NCBI RefSeq assembly: GCF_037975245.1
Contig: NC_092581.1
Location: 7,159,501 to 7,223,500, forward strand
Direction of reading: 5' to 3'
Source: Apostichopus japonicus
Taxonomy: Eukaryota; Echinodermata; Holothuroidea; Aspidochirotida; Stichopodidae
Length of the DNA: 64,000 nucleotides
How positions within the stretch are numbered: position 1 is the stretch's first letter; each line of letters begins with the position of its first letter. The notes beneath the pieces were generated by a model, which saw nothing but the letters and a program-made list of their open reading frames with translations, ran no database searches and was not told where the DNA came from. Made by a program: the position numbers and the translations under genes. Shown here one piece after another: positions 28,055 through 42,814 of the stretch.

Positions 28055-31000
28055 CGGTACCGCACATTCGATTGATCGGTACCGTACATTCGATTAATCG
28101 GTACCACACATTCGATTGATCGGTACGGAACATTCGATTGATCGGTACCGTACATTCGATTGATCGGTACTGCACATTCGATTGATCGGTACGGAATATT
28201 CGATTAATCGGGAACGAACATTCGATTGATCGGTACCGCACATTCGATTGATCGGTACGGAACATTCGATTGATCGGTACCGTACATTCGATTGATCGGT
28301 ACGACACATTCGATTGATCGGTACGGAACATTCGATTGATCGGTACCGTACATTCGATTGATCGGTACTGCACATTCGATTGATCGGTAAGTAACATTCG
28401 ATTAATCGGTAACGAACATTCGATTAATCGGTACCGCACATTGGATTGATCGCCACCGCACATTCGATTGATCGGTGCGGAACATTCGATTGATCGGTAC
28501 GGAACATTCGATTGATCGGTACCGCACATTCGATTGATCGGTACCGCACATTCGATTGATCGGTATCGTACATTCGATTAATCGGTACTACACATTCGAT
28601 TGATCGGTACGGAACATTCGATTGATCGGTACCGTACATTCGATTGATCGGTACGGAACATTCGATTGATCGGTACGGAACATTCGATTGATCGGTACCG
28701 CACATTCGATTGATCGGAACCGCACATTCGATTGATCGGTACGGAACATTCGATTGATCGGTACTACACATTCGATTAATCGGTACCGTACATTCGATTG
28801 ATCGGTACGGAACATTCGATTGATCGGTACCGCACATTCGATTGATCGGTACGGAACATTCGATTGATCGGTACCGTACATTCGATTGATCGGTACGGAA
28901 CATTCGATTGATCGGTACCGCACATTCGATTGATCGGTACCGCACATTCGATTGATCGGTACGGAACATTCGATTGATCGGCACTACACATTCGATTGAT
29001 CGGTACCGTACATTCGATTGATCGGCACCGCACATTCGATTGATCGGTACTAAACATTCGATTGATCGGTACGGAACATTCGATTGATCGGTACCGCACA
29101 TTCGATTGATCGGTACGGAACATTCGATTGATCGGTACGGAACATTCGATTGATCGGTACTACGAATTCGATTGATCGGTACCGTACATTCGATTGATCG
29201 GTACCGCACATTCGATTGATCGGTACGGAACATTCGATTAATCGGTAACGAACATTCGATTGATCGGTACCGCACATTCGATTGATCGGTACGGAACATT
29301 CGATTGATCGGTACGGCACATTCGATTGGTCGGTACCGCACATTCGATTGATCGGTACGGAACATTCGATTGATCGGTACGGAACATTCGATTGATCGGT
29401 ACGGAACATTCGATTGATCGGTACGGAACATTCGATTGATCGGTACGGAATATTCGTTTGATCGGTACTGCACATTCGATTGATCGGTACCGCACATTCG
29501 ATTGATCGCCACCGCACATTCGATTGATCGGTGCGGAACATTCGATTGATCGGTACGGAACATTCGATTGATCGGTACCGCACATTCGATTGATCGGTAC
29601 CGCACATTCGATTGACCGGTACCGTACATTCGATTAATCGGTACTACACATTCGATTGATCGGTACGGAACATTCGATTGATCGGTACCGTACATTCGAT
29701 TGATCGGTACGGAACATTCGATTGATCGGTACGGAACATTCGATTGATCGGTACCGCACATTCGATTGATCGGTACCGCACATTCGATTGATCGGTACGG
29801 AACATTCGATTGATCGGTACGGAACATTCGATTGATCGGTACCGTACATTCGATTGATCGGCACCGCACATTCAATTGATCGGTACGGAACATTCGATTG
29901 ATCGGTACGGAACATTCGATTGATCGGTACGGATCATTCGATTGATCGGTACTACAAATTCGATTGATCGGTACCGTACGTTCGATTGATCGGTACCGCA
30001 CATTCGATTGATCGGTACGGAACATTCGATTAATCGGTAACGAACATTCGATTGATCGGTACCGCACATTCGATTGATCGGTACGGAACATTCGTTTGAT
30101 CGGTACGGGACATTCGATTGATCGGTACCGCACATTCGATTATTCAGTACGGAACATTCGATTGATCGGTTCGGCACATTCGATTGGTCGGTACCGCACA
30201 TTCGATTGATCGGTACGGAACATTCGATTGGTCGGTACGGAACATTCGATTGATCGGTACGGAACATTCGATTGATCGGTACGGAACATTCGATTGATCG
30301 GTACGGAATATTCGTTTGATCGGTACTGCACATTCGATTGATCGGTACCGCATTTTCCATTGATCAGTGCCGCACATTCGATTAATCGGTAACGAACTTT
30401 CGATTGATCTGTACGGAACATTCGATTGATCAATACCGAACATTCGATTGATCGGTACCGCACATTCGATTGATCGGTACCGCACATTCGATGGATCGGT
30501 ACGGAACATTCGATTGATCGGTACCGCACATTCGATTGATCGGTACCGTACATTCGATTAATCGGTACCACACATTCGATTGATCGGTACGGAACATTCG
30601 ATTGATCGGTACCGTACATTCGATTGATCGGTACTGCACATTCGATTGATCGGTACGGAATATTCGATTAATCGGGAACGAACATTCGATTGATCGGTAC
30701 CGCACATTCGATTGATCGGTACGGAACATTCGATTGATCGGTACCGTACATTCGATTGATCGGTACGACACATTCGATTGATCGGTACGGAACATTCGAT
30801 TGATCGGTACCGTACATTCGATTGATCGGTACTGCACATTCGATTGATCGGTAAGTAACATTCGATTAATCGGTAACGAACATTCGATTGATCGGTACCG
30901 CACATTGGATTGATCGCCACCGAACATTCGATTGATCGGTACCGCACATTCGATTGATCGGTACGGAACATTCGATTAATCGGTAACGAACATTCGATTG

Positions 31001-31283
31001 ATCGGTACCGCACATTCGATTGATCGGTACGGAACATTCGTTTGATCGGTACGGGACATTCGATTGATCGGTACCGCACATTCGATTATTCAGTACGGAA
31101 CATTCGATTGATCGGTTCGGCACATTCGATTGGTCGGTACCGCACATTCGATTGATCGGTACGGAACATTCGATTGATCGGTACGGAACATTCGATTAAT
31201 CGGTACGGAACATTCGATTGATCGGTACGAAACATTCGATTGATCGGTACGGAATATTCGTTTGATCGGTACTGCACATTCGA

Positions 31284-31285
31284 TG
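31284..31285. other. 1-bp register slip (-T), copy 1
   Basis: CATTCGATTGATCGG is shortened to CATTCGATGATCGG. The monomer register drops back by one. The identical event lies 6,203 bp downstream at 37,487, so it predates the 6.2-kb tandem duplication. Confidence 0.95.
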
Positions 31286-31860
31286 ATCGGTACCGCATTT
31301 TCCATTGATCAGTGCCGCACATTCGATTAATCGGTAACGAACTTTCGATTGATCGGTACGGAACATTCGATTGATCAATACCGAACATTCGATTGATCGG
31401 TACCGCACATTCGATTGATCGGTACGGAACATTCGATTGATCGGTACCGCACATTCGATTGATCGGTACCGTACATTCGATTAATCGGTACGGAACATTC
31501 GATTGATCGGTACGGAACATTCGATTGATCGGTACCGTACATTCGATTGATCGGTACTGCACATTCGATTGATCGGTACGGAATATTCGATTAGTCGGGA
31601 ACGAACATTCGATTGATCGGTACCGCACATTCGATTGATCGGTACGGAACATTCGATTGATCGGTACCGTACATTCGATTGATCGGTACGACACATTCGA
31701 TTGATCGGTACGGAACATTCGATTGATCGGTACCGTACATTCGATTGATCGGTACTGCACATTCGATTGATCGGTACGGAACATTCGATTGATCGGTACC
31801 GTACATTCGATTGATCGGTACGGAACATTCGATTGATCGGTACGGAACATTCGATTGATC

Positions 31861-34800
31861 GGAACCGCACATTCGATTGATCGGTACGGAACATTCGATT
31901 GATCGGTACTACACATTCGATTAATCGGTACCGTACATTCGATTGATCGGCACCGCACATTCGATTGATCGGTACGGAACATTCGATTGATCGGTACGGA
32001 ACATTCGATTGATCGGTACCGCACATTCGATTGATCGGTACGGATTATTCGATTGATCGGTACGGAACATTCGATTGATCGGTACTACAAATTCGATTGA
32101 TCGGTACCGTACATTCGATTGATCGGTACCGCACATTCGATTGATCGGTACGGAACATTCGATTAATCGGTAACGAACATTCGATTGATCGGTACCGCAC
32201 ATTCGATTGATCGGTACGGAACATTCGTTTGATCGGTACGGGACATTCGATTGATCGGTACCGCACATTCGATTATTCAGTACGGAACATTTGATTGATC
32301 GGTACGGCACATTCGATTGGTCGGTACGGAACATTCGATTGATCGGTACGGAATATTCGTTTGATCGGTACTGCACATTCGATTGATCGGTACGGAACAT
32401 TCGATTGATCGTTCCGGAACATTCGATTGATCGGTACGGAACATTCGATTAATCGGTACGGAACATTCGATTGATCGGTACGGAATATTCGTTTGATCGG
32501 TACTACACATTCGATTGATCGGTACCGCATTTTCCATTGATCAGTGCCGCACATTCGATTAATCGGTAACGAACTTTCGATTGATCGGTACGGAACATTC
32601 GATTGATCAATACCGAACATTCGATTGATCGGTACCGCTCATTCGATTGATCGGTATCGCACATTCGATTGATCGGTACGGAACATTCGATTGATCGGTA
32701 CCGCACATTCGATTGATCGGTACCGTACATTCGATTAATCGGTACCACACATTCGTTTGATCGGTACGGAACATTCGATTGATCGGTACGGAACATTCGA
32801 TTGATCGGTACTACACATTCGATTGATCGGTACCGTACATTCGATTGATCGGCACCGCACATTCAATTGATCGGTACGGAACATTCGATTGATCGGTACG
32901 GAACATTCGATTGATCGGTACCGCACATTCGATTGATCGGTACGGAACATTCGATTGATCGGTACGGATCATTCGATTGATCGGTACTACAAATTCGATT
33001 GATCGGTACCGTACATTCGATTGATCGGTACCGCACATTCGATTGATCGGTACGGAACATTCGATTAATCGGTAACGAACATTCGATTGATCGGTACGGA
33101 ACATTCGATTGATCGGTACGGAACATTCGTTTGATCGGTACGGGACATTCGATTGATCGGTACCGCACATTCGATTATTCAGTACGGAACATTCGATTGA
33201 TCGGTTCGGCACATTCGATTGGTCGGTACTGCACATTCGATTGATCGGTACGGAACATTCGATTGATCGGTACGGAACATTCGATTGATCGGTACGGAAC
33301 ATTCGATTGATCGGTACGAAACATTCGATTGATCGGTACGGAATATTCGTTTGATCGGTACTGCACATTCGATTGATCGGTACCGCATTTTCCATTGATC
33401 AGTGCCGCACATTCGATTAATCGGTAACGAACTTTCGATTGATCGGTACGGAACATTCGATTGATCAATACCGAACATTCGATTGATCGGTACCGCACAT
33501 TCGATTGATCGGTACCGCACATTCGATTGATCGGTACGGAACATTCGATTGATCGGTACCGCACATTCGATTGATCGGTACCGTACATTCGATTAATCGG
33601 TACCACACATTCGATTGATCGGTACGGAACATTCGATTGATCGGTACCGTACATTCGATTGATCGGTACTGCACATTCGATTGATCGGTACGGAATATTC
33701 GATTAATCGGGAACGAACATTCGATTGATCGGTACCGCACATTCGATTGATCGGTACGGAACATTCGATTGATCGGTACCGTACATTCGATTGATCGGTA
33801 CGACACATTCGATTGATCGGTACGGAACATTCGATTGATCGGTACCGTACATTCGATTGATCGGTACTGCACATTCGATTGATCGGTAAGTAACATTCGA
33901 TTAATCGGTAACGAACATTCGATTGATCGGTACCGCACATTGGATTGATCGCCACCGCACATTCGATTGATCGGTGCGGAACATTCGATTGATCGGTACG
34001 GAACATTCGATTGATCGGTACCGCACATTCGATTGATCGGTACCGCACTTTCGATTGATCGGTATCGTACATTCGATTAATCGGTACTACACATTCGATT
34101 GATCGGTACGGAACATTCGATTGATCGGTACCGTACATTCGATTGATCGGTACGGAACATTCGATTGATCGGTACGGAACATTCGATTGATCGGTACCGC
34201 ACATTCGATTGATCGGAACCGCACATTCGATTGATCGGTACGGAACATTCGATTGATCGGTACGGAACATTCGATTAATCGGTACCGTACATTCGATTGA
34301 TCGGCACCGCACATTCGATTGATCGGTACGGAACATTCGATTGATCGGTACGGAACATTCGATTGATCGGTACCGCACATTCGATTGATCGGTACGGATT
34401 ATTCGATTGATCGGTACGGAACATTCGATTGATCGGTACTACAAATTCGATTGATCGGTACCGTACATTCGATTGATCGGTACCGCACATTCGATTGATC
34501 GGTACGGAACATTCGATTAATCGGTAACGAACATTCGATTGATCGGTACCGCACATTCGATTGATCGGTACGGAACATTCGTTTGATCGGTACGGGACAT
34601 TCGATTGATCGGTACCGCACATTCGATTATTCAGTACGGAACATTCGATTGATCGGTACGGCACATTCGATTGGTCGGTACGGAACATTCGATTGATCGG
34701 TACCACACATTCGTTTGATCGGTACGGAACATTCGATTGATCGGTACCGTACATTCGATTGATCGGTACGGAACATTCGATTGATCGGTACCGCACATTC

Positions 34801-35336
34801 GATTGATCGGTACCGTACATTCGATTAATCGGAACCAAACATTCGATTGATCGGTACGGAACATTCGATTGATCGGTACCGCTCATTCGATTGATCGGTA
34901 CCGTACATTCGATTAATCGGTACGGAAAATTCGATTGATCGGTACGGAACATTCGATTGATCGGTACCGTACATTCGATTGATCGGTACTGCATATTCGA
35001 TTGATCGGTACGGAACATTCGATTAATCGGTAACGAACATTCGATTATTCAGTACGGAACATTCGATTGATCGGTACGGCACATTCGATTGGTCGGTACG
35101 GAACATTCGATTGAACGGTACGGAATATTCGTTTGATCGGTACGGCACATTCGATTGATCGGTACTGAACATTCGATTAATCGGTAACGAACATTCGATT
35201 GATCGGTACCGCATTTTCCATTGATCAGTGCCGCACATTCGATTAATCGGGAACGAACATTCGATTGATCGGTACCGCACATTCGATTGATCGGTACGGA
35301 ACATTCGATTGATCGGTACCGTACATTCGATTGATC
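31861..35336. repeat. Segmental duplication F, copy 2 (matches 17803-21433)
   Basis: This lies inside copy 1 of the 6.2-kb duplication and matches 17803-21433 about 14.0 kb upstream. It shows that older, distant duplications were overlaid by the later tandem one. The GGTACCACACATTCG then TTTGATCGG phrase near 34,700 matches 20,800. The three monomers missing here after 34,690 are present in both the older copy and the 40.9-kb copy. Confidence 0.82.
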
Positions 35337-36060
35337 GGTAAGGAACATTCGATTGATCGGTACCGCACATTCGATTGATCGGTACGGAACATTCGATTGA
35401 TCGGTACCGTACATTCGATTGATCGGTACGGAACATTCGATTGATCGGTACCGCACATTCGATTGATCGGTACCGTACATTCGATTAATCGGTACCAAAC
35501 ATTCGATTGATCGGTACGGAACATTCGATTGATCGGTACCGCTCATTCGATTGATCGGTACCGTACATTCGATTAATCGGTACGGAAAATTCGATTGATC
35601 GGTACGGAACATTCGATTGATCGGTACCGTACATTCGATTGATCGGTACTGCACATTCGATTGATCGGTACGGAACATTCGATTAATCGGTAACGAACAT
35701 TCGATTGATCGGTACCGCACATTCGATTGATCGCCACCGCACATTCGATTGATCGGTGCGGAACATTCGATTGATCGGTACGGAACATTCGATTGATCGG
35801 TACCGCACATTCGATTGATCGGTACCGCACATTCGATTGACCGGTACCGTACATTCGATTAATCGGTACTACACATTCGATTGATCGGTACGGAACATTC
35901 GATTGATCGGTACCGTACATTCGATTGATCGGTACGGAACATTCGATTGATCGGTACGGAACATTCGATTGATCGGTACCGCACATTCGATTGATCGGTA
36001 CCGCACATTCGATTGATCGGTACGGAACATTCGATTGATCGGTACGGAACATTCGATTGA

Positions 36061-36090
36061 TCGGTACCGTACATTCAATTGATCGGTACG
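36061..36090. other. Single-monomer deletion relative to copy 1
   Basis: Copy 1 (29841-29880) reads a CCGTAC monomer, then a GGCACCGC monomer ending in ATTCAATT. Here CCGTAC runs straight into ATTCAATT, so one 22-bp unit is missing and a hybrid monomer remains. This is what an exchange within a monomer, in register, would leave. Confidence 0.85.
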
Positions 36091-37486
36091 GAACATTCGA
36101 TTGATCGGTACGGAACATTCGATTGATCGGTACGGATCATTCGATTGATCGGTACTACAAATTCGATTGATCGGTACCGTACGTTCGATTGATCGGTACC
36201 GCACATTCGATTGATCGGTACGGAACATTCGATTAATCGGTAACGAACATTCGATTGATCGGTACCGCACATTCGATTGATCGGTACGGAACATTCGTTT
36301 GATCGGTACGGGACATTCGATTGATCGGTACCGCACATTCGATTATTCAGTACGGAACATTCGATTGATCGGTTCGGCACATTCGATTGGTCGGTACCGC
36401 ACATTCGATTGATCGGTACGGAACATTCGATTGGTCGGTACGGAACATTCGATTGATCGGTACGGAACATTCGATTGATCGGTACGGAACATTCGATTGA
36501 TCGGTACGGAATATTCGTTTGATCGGTACTGCACATTCGATTGATCGGTACCGCATTTTCCATTGATCAGTGCCGCACATTCGATTAATCGGTAACGAAC
36601 TTTCGATTGATCTGTACGGAACATTCGATTGATCAATACCGAACATTCGATTGATCGGTACCGCACATTCGATTGATCGGTACCGCACATTCGATGGATC
36701 GGTACGGAACATTCGATTGATCGGTACCGCACATTCGATTGATCGGTACCGTACATTCGATTAATCGGTACCACACATTCGATTGATCGGTACGGAACAT
36801 TCGATTGATCGGTACCGTACATTCGATTGATCGGTACTGCACATTCGATTGATCGGTACGGAATATTCGATTAATCGGGAACGAACATTCGATTGATCGG
36901 TACCGCACATTCGATTGATCGGTACGGAACATTCGATTGATCGGTACCGTACATTCGATTGATCGGTACGACACATTCGATTGATCGGTACGGAACATTC
37001 GATTGATCGGTACCGTACATTCGATTGATCGGTACTGCACATTCGATTGATCGGTAAGTAACATTCGATTAATCGGTAACGAACATTCGATTGATCGGTA
37101 CCGCACATTGGATTGATCGCCACCGAACATTCGATTGATCGGTACCGCACATTCGATTGATCGGTACGGAACATTCGATTAATCGGTAACGAACATTCGA
37201 TTGATCGGTACCGCACATTCGATTGATCGGTACGGAACATTCGTTTGATCGGTACGGGACATTCGATTGATCGGTACCGCACATTCGATTATTCAGTACG
37301 GAACATTCGATTGATCGGTTCGGCACATTCGATTGGTCGGTACCGCACATTCGATTGATCGGTACGGAACATTCGATTGATCGGTACGGAACATTCGATT
37401 AATCGGTACGGAACATTCGATTGATCGGTACGAAACATTCGATTGATCGGTACGGAATATTCGTTTGATCGGTACTGCACATTCGA

Positions 37487-37488
37487 TG
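37487..37488. other. 1-bp register slip (-T), copy 2
   Basis: This is the same CATTCGATGATCGG deletion as at 31,284, in the same monomer context (after TACTGCAC and before CCGCATTTTCC). It was inherited through the 6.2-kb duplication. Confidence 0.95.
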
Positions 37489-38059
37489 ATCGGTACCGCA
37501 TTTTCCATTGATCAGTGCCGCACATTCGATTAATCGGTAACGAACTTTCGATTGATCGGTACGGAACATTCGATTGATCAATACCGAACATTCGATTGAT
37601 CGGTACCGCACATTCGATTGATCGGTACGGAACATTCGATTGATCGGTACCGCACATTCGATTGATCGGTACCGTACATTCGATTAATCGGTACCACACA
37701 TTCGATTGATCGGTACGGAACATTCGATTGATCGGTACCGTACATTCGATTGATCGGTACTGCACATTCGATTGATCGGTACGGAATATTCGATTAGTCG
37801 GGAACGAACATTCGATTGATCGGTACCGCACATTCGATTGATCGGTACGGAACATTCGATTGATCGGTACCGTACATTCGATTGATCGGTACGACACATT
37901 CGATTGATCGGTACGGAACATTCGATTGATCGGTACCGTACATTCGATTGATCGGTACTGCACATTCGATTGATCGGTACGGAACATTCGATTGATCGGT
38001 ACCGTACATTCGATTGATCGGTACGGAACATTCGATTGATCGGTACGGAACATTCGATT

Positions 38060-38103
38060 GATCGGAACCGCACATTCGATTGATCGGAACCGCACATTCG
38101 ATT
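38060..38103. repeat. Single-monomer duplication (GATCGGAACCGC type)
   Basis: Two consecutive GATCGGAACCGC monomers stand where the matching segment at 31,857-31,878 has one. The AACCGC variant is otherwise solitary wherever I see it, so this is a very recent expansion. Confidence 0.88.
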
Positions 38104-41100
38104 GATCGGTACGGAACATTCGATTGATCGGTACTACACATTCGATTAATCGGTACCGTACATTCGATTGATCGGCACCGCACATTCGATTGATCGGTAC
38201 GGAACATTCGATTGATCGGTACGGAACATTCGATTGATCGGTACCGCACATTCGATTGATCGGTACGGATTATTCGATTGATCGGTACGGAACATTCGAT
38301 TGATCGGTACTACAAATTCGATTGATCGGTACCGTACATTCGATTGATCGGTACCGCACATTCGATTGATCGGTACGGAACATTCGATTAATCGGTAACG
38401 AACATTCGATTGATCGGTACCGCACATTCGATTGATCGGTACGGAACATTCGTTTGATCGGTACGGGACATTCGATTGATCGGTACCGCACATTCGATTA
38501 TTCAGTACGGAACATTTGATTGATCGGTACGGCACATTCGATTGGTCGGTACGGAACATTCGATTGATCGGTACGGAATATTCGTTTGATCGGTACTGCA
38601 CATTCGATTGATCGGTACGGAACATTCGATTGATCGTTCCGGAACATTCGATTGATCGGTACGGAACATTCGATTAATCGGTACGGAACATTCGATTGAT
38701 CGGTACGGAATATTCGTTTGATCGGTACTACACATTCGATTGATCGGTACCGCATTTTCCATTGATCAGTGCCGCACATTCGATTAATCGGTAACGAACT
38801 TTCGATTGATCGGTACGGAACATTCGATTGATCAATACCGAACATTCGATTGATCGGTACCGCTCATTCGATTGATCGGTATCGCACATTCGATTGATCG
38901 GTACGGAACATTCGATTGATCGGTACCGCACATTCGATTGATCGGTACCGTACATTCGATTAATCGGTACCACACATTCGTTTGATCGGTACGGAACATT
39001 CGATTGATCGGTACGGAACATTCGATTGATCGGTACTACACATTCGATTGATCGGTACCGTACATTCGATTGATCGGCACCGCACATTCAATTGATCGGT
39101 ACGGAACATTCGATTGATCGGTACGGAACATTCGATTGATCGGTACCGCACATTCGATTGATCGGTACGGAACATTCGATTGATCGGTACGGATCATTCG
39201 ATTGATCGGTACTACAAATTCGATTGATCGGTACCGTACATTCGATTGATCGGTACCGCACATTCGATTGATCGGTACGGAACATTCGATTAATCGGTAA
39301 CGAACATTCGATTGATCGGTACGGAACATTCGATTGATCGGTACGGAACATTCGTTTGATCGGTACGGGACATTCGATTGATCGGTACCGCACATTCGAT
39401 TATTCAGTACGGAACATTCGATTGATCGGTTCGGCACATTCGATTGGTCGGTACTGCACATTCGATTGATCGGTACTGCACATTCGATTGATCGGTACGG
39501 AACATTCGATTGATCGGTACGGAACATTCGATTGATCGGTACGAAACATTCGATTGATCGGTACGGAATATTCGTTTGATCGGTACTGCACATTCGATTG
39601 ATCGGTACCGCATTTTCCATTGATCAGTGCCGCACATTCGATTAATCGGTAACGAACTTTCGATTGATCGGTACGGAACATTCGATTGATCAATACCGAA
39701 CATTCGATTGATCGGTACCGTACATTCGATTGATCGGTACCGCACATTCGATTGATCGGTACGGAACATTCGATTGATCGGTACCGCACATTCGATTGAT
39801 CGGTACCGTACATTCGATTAATCGGTACCACACATTCGATTGATCGGTACGGAACATTCGATTGATCGGTACCGTACATTCGATTGATCGGTACTGCACA
39901 TTCGATTGATCGGTACGGAATATTCGATTAATCGGGAACGAACATTCGATTGATCGGTACCGCACATTCGATTGATCGGTACGGAACATTCGATTGATCG
40001 GTACCGTACATTCGATTGATCGGTACGACACATTCGATTGATCGGTACGGAACATTCGATTGATCGGTACCGTACATTCGATTGATCGGTACTGCACATT
40101 CGATTGATCGGTAAGTAACATTCGATTAATCGGTAACGAACATTCGATTGATCGGTACCGCACATTGGATTGATCGCCACCGCACATTCGATTGATCGGT
40201 GCGGAACATTCGATTGATCGGTACGGAACATTCGATTGATCGGTACCGCACATTCGATTGATCGGTACCGCACTTTCGATTGATCGGTATCGTACATTCG
40301 ATTAATCGGTACTACACATTCGATTGATCGGTACGGAACATTCGATTGATCGGTACCGTACATTCGATTGATCGGTACGGAACATTCGATTGATCGGTAC
40401 GGAACATTCGATTGATCGGTACCGCACATTCGATTGATCGGAACCGCACATTCGATTGATCGGTACGGAACATTCGATTGATCGGTACGGAACATTCGAT
40501 TAATCGGTACCGTACATTCGATTGATCGGCACCGCACATTCGATTGATCGGTACGGAACATTCGATTGATCGGTACGGAACATTCGATTGATCGGTACCG
40601 CACATTCGATTGATCGGTACGGATTATTCGATTGATCGGTACGGAACATTCGATTGATCGGTACTACAAATTCGATTGATCGGTACCGTACATTCGATTG
40701 ATCGGTACCGCACATTCGATTGATCGGTACGGAACATTCGATTAATCGGTAACGAACATTCGATTGATCGGTACCGCACATTCGATTGATCGGTACGGAA
40801 CATTCGTTTGATCGGTACGGGACATTCGATTGATCGGTACCGCACATTCGATTATTCAGTACGGAACATTCGATTGATCGGTACGGCACATTCGATTGGT
40901 CGGTACGGAACATTCGATTGATCGGTACGGAATATTCGTTTGATCGGTACTGCACATTCGATTGATCGGTACGGAACATTCGATTGATCGGTACCACACA
41001 TTCGTTTGATCGGTACGGAACATTCGATTGATCGGTACCGTACATTCGATTGATCGGTACGGAACATTCGATTGATCGGTACCGCACATTCGATTGATCG

Positions 41101-42814
41101 GTACCGTACATTCGATTAATCGGAACCAAACATTCGATTGATCGGTACGGAACATTCGATTGATCGGTACCGCTCATTCGATTGATCGGTACCGTACATT
41201 CGATTAATCGGTACGGAAAATTCGATTGATCGGTACGGAACATTCGATTGATCGGTACCGTACATTCGATTGATCGGTACTGCATATTCGATTGATCGGT
41301 ACGGAACATTCGATTAATCGGTAACGAACATTCGATTATTCAGTACGGAACATTCGATTGATCGGTACGGCACATTCGATTGGTCGGTACGGAACATTCG
41401 ATTGAACGGTACGGAATATTCGTTTGATCGGTACGGCACATTCGATTGATCGGTACTGAACATTCGATTAATCGGTAACGAACATTCGATTGATCGGTAC
41501 CGCATTTTCCATTGATCAGTGCCGCACATTCGATTAATCGGGAACGAACATTCGATTGATCGGTACCGCACATTCGATTGATCGGTACGGAACATTCGAT
41601 TGATCGGTACCGTACATTCGATTGATCGGTAAGGAACATTCGATTGATCGGTACCGCACATTCGATTGATCGGTACGGAACATTCGATTGATCGGTACCG
41701 TACATTCGATTGATCGGTACGGAACATTCGATTGATCGGTACCGCACATTCGATTGATCGGTACCGTACATTCGATTAATCGGTACCAAACATTCGATTG
41801 ATCGGTACGGAACATTCGATTGATCGGTACCGCTCATTCGATTGATCGGTACCGTACATTCGATTAATCGGTACGGAAAATTCGATTGATCGGTACGGAA
41901 CATTCGATTGATCGGTACCGTACATTCGATTGATCGGTACTGCACATTCGATTGATCGGTACGGAACATTCGATTAATCGGTAACGAACATTCGATTGAT
42001 CGGTACCGCACATTCGATTGATCGGCACAGCACATTCGATTGATCGGTACGGAACATTCGATTGATCGGTACGGAACATTCGATTGATCGGTACGGAACA
42101 TTCGATTGATCGGTACCGTACATTCGATAAATCGGTACCATATATTCGATTGATCGGTACCGTACATTCGATTGATCGGTACCGCACATTCGATTGATCG
42201 GTACGGAACATTCGATTGATCGGTACTACACATTCGATTGATCGGTACCGTACATTCGATTGATGGGCACCGCACATTCGATTGATCGGTACGGAACATT
42301 CGATTGATCGGTACGGAACATTCGATTGATCGGTAACGAACATTCGATTGATCGGTACGGAACATTCGATTGATCGGTACGGAACATTCGATTGATCGGT
42401 ACTACAAATTCGATTGATCGGTACCGTACATTCGATTGATCGGTACCGCACATTCGATTGATCGGTACGGAACATTCGATTAATCGGTAACGAACATTCG
42501 ATTGATCGGTACCGCACATTCGATTGATCGGTACGGAACATTCGTTTGATCGGTACGGGACATTCGATTGATCGGTACCGCACATTCGATTATTCAGTAC
42601 GGAACATTCGATTGATCGGTACGGCACATTCGATTGGTCGGTACCGCACATTCGATTGATCGGTACGGAACATTCAATTGATCGGTACGGAACATTCGAT
42701 TGATCGGTACGGAACATTCGATTGATCGGTACGGAACATTCGATTGATCGGTACCGTACATTCGATTGATCGGCACCGCACATTCAATTGATCGGTACGG
42801 AACATTCGATTGAT

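Larger units (their letters stand above)
29471..35695. repeat. 6.2-kb tandem segmental duplication H, copy 1
   Basis: This is the first copy of the largest direct tandem duplication in the window (about 283 monomers). The offset is 6,225 bp from 29.47 to 29.85 kb, 6,203 bp from 29.87 to about 31.85 kb, 6,225 bp again to about 34.69 kb, and 6,291 bp to the end. Each step is a whole number of monomers. Shared rare variants are GACCGG (29615 and 35840), GATCTGTACGG (30407 and 36610), TCGATGGATCGG (30490 and 36693) and the 1-bp deletion at 31284 (37487). Three monomers present at about 40.92-40.98 kb are missing after 34,690. Confidence 0.93.
35696..41986. repeat. 6.2-kb tandem segmental duplication H, copy 2
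   Basis: This copy directly follows copy 1. The junction lies within a 37-bp stretch (35696-35732) that fits both flanking units. It has one monomer fewer near 36,070 and one more at 38,082-38,103, and keeps three monomers lost from copy 1 after 34,690. Similarity to copy 1 ends near 42,023, where ATCGGCACAG here meets ATCGCCACC. Confidence 0.93.

Noticed and set aside
28424-30133. Long minus-strand open reading frames with 22-residue repeats (the longest about 569 codons), looking like a repeat-protein gene family
   Set aside because: The same peptide is readable in all three minus-strand frames over the whole window, no frame is favoured, and the same variant monomers fall in all codon phases. 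The frames follow from a stop-free 22-bp monomer. There is no conserved start context, domain, intron or flanking regulatory sequence.
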